DNA from: Syngnathus acus
Taxonomy: Eukaryota; Chordata; Actinopteri; Syngnathiformes; Syngnathidae
Length of the DNA stretch: 64,000 nucleotides
Reading direction: 5' to 3'
Assembly: GCF_901709675.1 (NCBI RefSeq)
Contig: NC_051089.1
Coordinates: 1,243,476 to 1,307,475 of the forward strand
Of the stretch, positions 62,243 to 64,000 are shown in pieces (within the stretch, counting starts at the first letter, position 1; each line of letters begins with the position of its first letter). The notes beneath the pieces are model-generated. The model searched no databases. It saw only the letters and a list, made by a program, of their open reading frames with translations, and had not been told where the DNA came from. A program made the position numbers and the translations under genes.

Positions 62243-63480
62243 TGACCGTAATGTTTACCTTCCATTACACTCTGAGCTTCTTTTAATACCTCTCAATGAT
62301 TCAAACATTGACCATGCTTGTTTTTTGTTGACAGTTCTGTCACATTTTAAGAGCACAAAAAAAAAAAGTCTCCTTTTTACCAAACAAGTCACAAACAAAA
62401 TACCTCTGAGTTTGCACTCACCTTGATCACCCCCCTTTAACCTTCCATTAAAGTATTTGTTTGACACTTTGTATACCTCCCAATGATCCAGACATTGATA
62501 ATGGTTGATAGTTTTGTCACACCTTTAGAGCATATAACATTTTTACCAAACAATTCGCACACAAAAAACCTCTAACTGAAGTTGCACATACCTTGACCCC
62601 TTTTAACCGTTCCATTAAAGTATGTCATTTTTTGTAAACCTCCCAGGCATTTCGAGAAGGCAGAATCATTTACAGTTTTACCAGTTTCAGAGGATCATAA
62701 TACACCAGAAAGTTTGATTGTTGATTTGCAAATTACCAAACAAGTCACAAACAATATACCTCTGAGTTTGCACTCACCTTGATTACCCACCTTTAACCTT
62801 CCATTAAAGTATTTGACACTTTTTATACCTCCCATTGATCCGGACACTGATAATGGTTGTTGATAGTATTGTCACACCTTTAGAGCATAACATTTTTACC
62901 AAACAATTTGCACACAAAAAACGTCTGAGATTGCACATACCTTGACCCCTTTTAACCTTTCCATCAAAGTATTTGACATTTTTGTAAACCTCCTCGGCAT
63001 TTTGAGAAGGCAGAATCGTTTACAGTTTTACCAGTTTCAGAGGATCATAATAAATACACCGGAAAGTTTGATTGTTGATTTGCAAATTACCAAACAAGTC
63101 AAACAAAATACCTCTGAGTTTGCACTCACCTTGATTACCCCCCTTTGACCTTCCATTAAAGTATTTCTGTTTGACACTCTTTGTATACCGCCCATTGATC
63201 CAGACATTGATAATGGTATTGTCACACCTTTAGAGCATATAACTTTACCAAACAATTCGCACACAAAACACCTGAGGTTGCACATACCTTGACCCCTTTT
63301 AACCTTTCCATTAAAGTTTTTGACATTTTTGTAAACCTCCCAGGCATTTCGAGAAGGCAGAATCGTTTCCAGTTTTACCAGTTTCAGAGATTCATAATAA
63401 ATACACCAAAAAGTTTGATTATGGATTTGAACATTTGTTTTAAGTCAGTCATAGTCACCTTTAGTGTCACTTTCAACACA
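62243..63480. repeat. two-level tandem repeat, about 355-bp unit of two diverged halves
   Basis: ACCAAACAA occurs at 62379, 62545, 62735, 62898, 63089 and 63247. Alternate spacings are about 165 and 190, giving a full period of about 355. Type-A halves continue AGTC...CCTCTGAGTTTGCACTCACC. Type-B halves continue TTCGCACAC...TTGCACATACCTTGACCCC. Each half also carries a TTCCATTAAAGTATTT phrase. About three full units are visible, the left end degenerate. No protein-coding role is evident. Confidence 0.88.
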
Positions 63481-63542
63481 TATCAACACATAAAGAGATC
63501 GAAATTGCGTTTCCTACCAGCGCAAGCGCGTGCCTTCAGCTG

Positions 63543-64000
63543 ATGTGCAACATGTTGCACTGTTAAGAAAAAATAAATAAAATAAAGTGTGCAATGACAT
63601 GAAAATAGAAAGTGCAGTTTTCAATCAGTTTGCGTATTCCCCAAGTGTGCAACATCCAGATACCTTGGCAAGTTTGTTCAGTCATGAATCGTGCAATGTG
63701 TAGGACCCTAACATGGGAAATAAGCACTTCGGTGGAATTTGATGGTTGGCTGCACGTGTGGAGAATATAACCCTGCAGCAAATGGTACGAGTTATGGATT
63801 CCACAAAGTGCAACGTGTAGCACTCAAATGCAAAGTTTCTGTAGTGTATGCCCTTGCGCAGTTTCAGCAGTCAGCAAAGACAACAATATCCTCAAACATG
63901 CCACAAAATGCAACACGTAGAAAAAGGAAAACAGCTCTAGCACCCAAATGCAGAGTTCCTGTAGTGTGTGTGCCCTTGTGCAGTTCAGCAAAGACAACAA
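63543..64000. repeat. degenerate repeat with GTGCAAC motifs, running off the right edge
   Basis: GTGCAACATGTTGCAC (63544-63559) is a perfect palindrome. Related TGCAAC, GTGCAATGTGTAG and GTGCAACGTGTAGCAC motifs recur to 63925. Two copies of a longer phrase (CAAATGCA.AGTT.CTGTAGTGT...CAGCAAAGACAACAA) lie at about 63826 and 63948, a period near 122. It continues beyond the window. Confidence 0.7.

Overview
The window is vertebrate nuclear DNA, almost certainly from a ray-finned (teleost) fish. The evidence is intron-split vertebrate genes with GT-AG junctions, teleost-style compact introns, many microsatellites, and short transposon remnants of kinds common in fish. The species cannot be named from the sequence. 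I read exons by hand. Six multi-exon genes could be assembled with matching intron phases (cdkn1-like, cmtm4, dync1li2, nae1, cdh16, rrad), as could the 3' part of cmtm3. A seventh complete gene, basp1, has an intronless coding region.

Layout, left to right: cmtm3 (+, C-terminal exons, 1260-1882); a 235-bp palindrome-bearing satellite (about 3.2-4.86 kb); a small p21/p27-family CDK-inhibitor gene (+, 5282-6221); cmtm4 (-, 7812-13377); dync1li2 (-, 16463-22246, with about 2.1 kb of 3'UTR); a basp1 homologue (+, non-coding first exon ending 24229, CDS 26180-27529); an 8-kb gene desert; nae1 (-, 37066-40976); a second desert with simple repeats and a decayed LINE; cdh16 (-, 46724-58099); rrad (-, 59155-60943); and two repeat arrays to the right edge.

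The order cmtm3-cmtm4-dync1li2-nae1-cdh16-rrad follows the order I recall for human 16q22.1, so this is a conserved syntenic block. The cdkn1-like gene and basp1 are extra relative to that order. TERB1, CA7 and PDP2, which I recall between these genes in human, were not recognised. The genes do not form one pathway. They cover MARVEL membrane proteins (cmtm3/4), dynein cargo attachment (dync1li2), neuronal membrane signalling (basp1), NEDD8 activation (nae1), kidney-type cell adhesion (cdh16), and an RGK GTPase that restrains calcium channels (rrad).

The most notable non-genic structures are: the satellite whose unit folds into several hairpins and abuts a CCAAT/CRE-rich segment upstream of the CDK-inhibitor gene; two near-identical TA-flanked MITEs placed close to splice sites of two host genes; an HNF1-like site upstream of cdh16; a TATA/CRE core promoter at rrad; and a two-level tandem repeat at 62.2-63.5 kb. 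No clearly new biological system was found.
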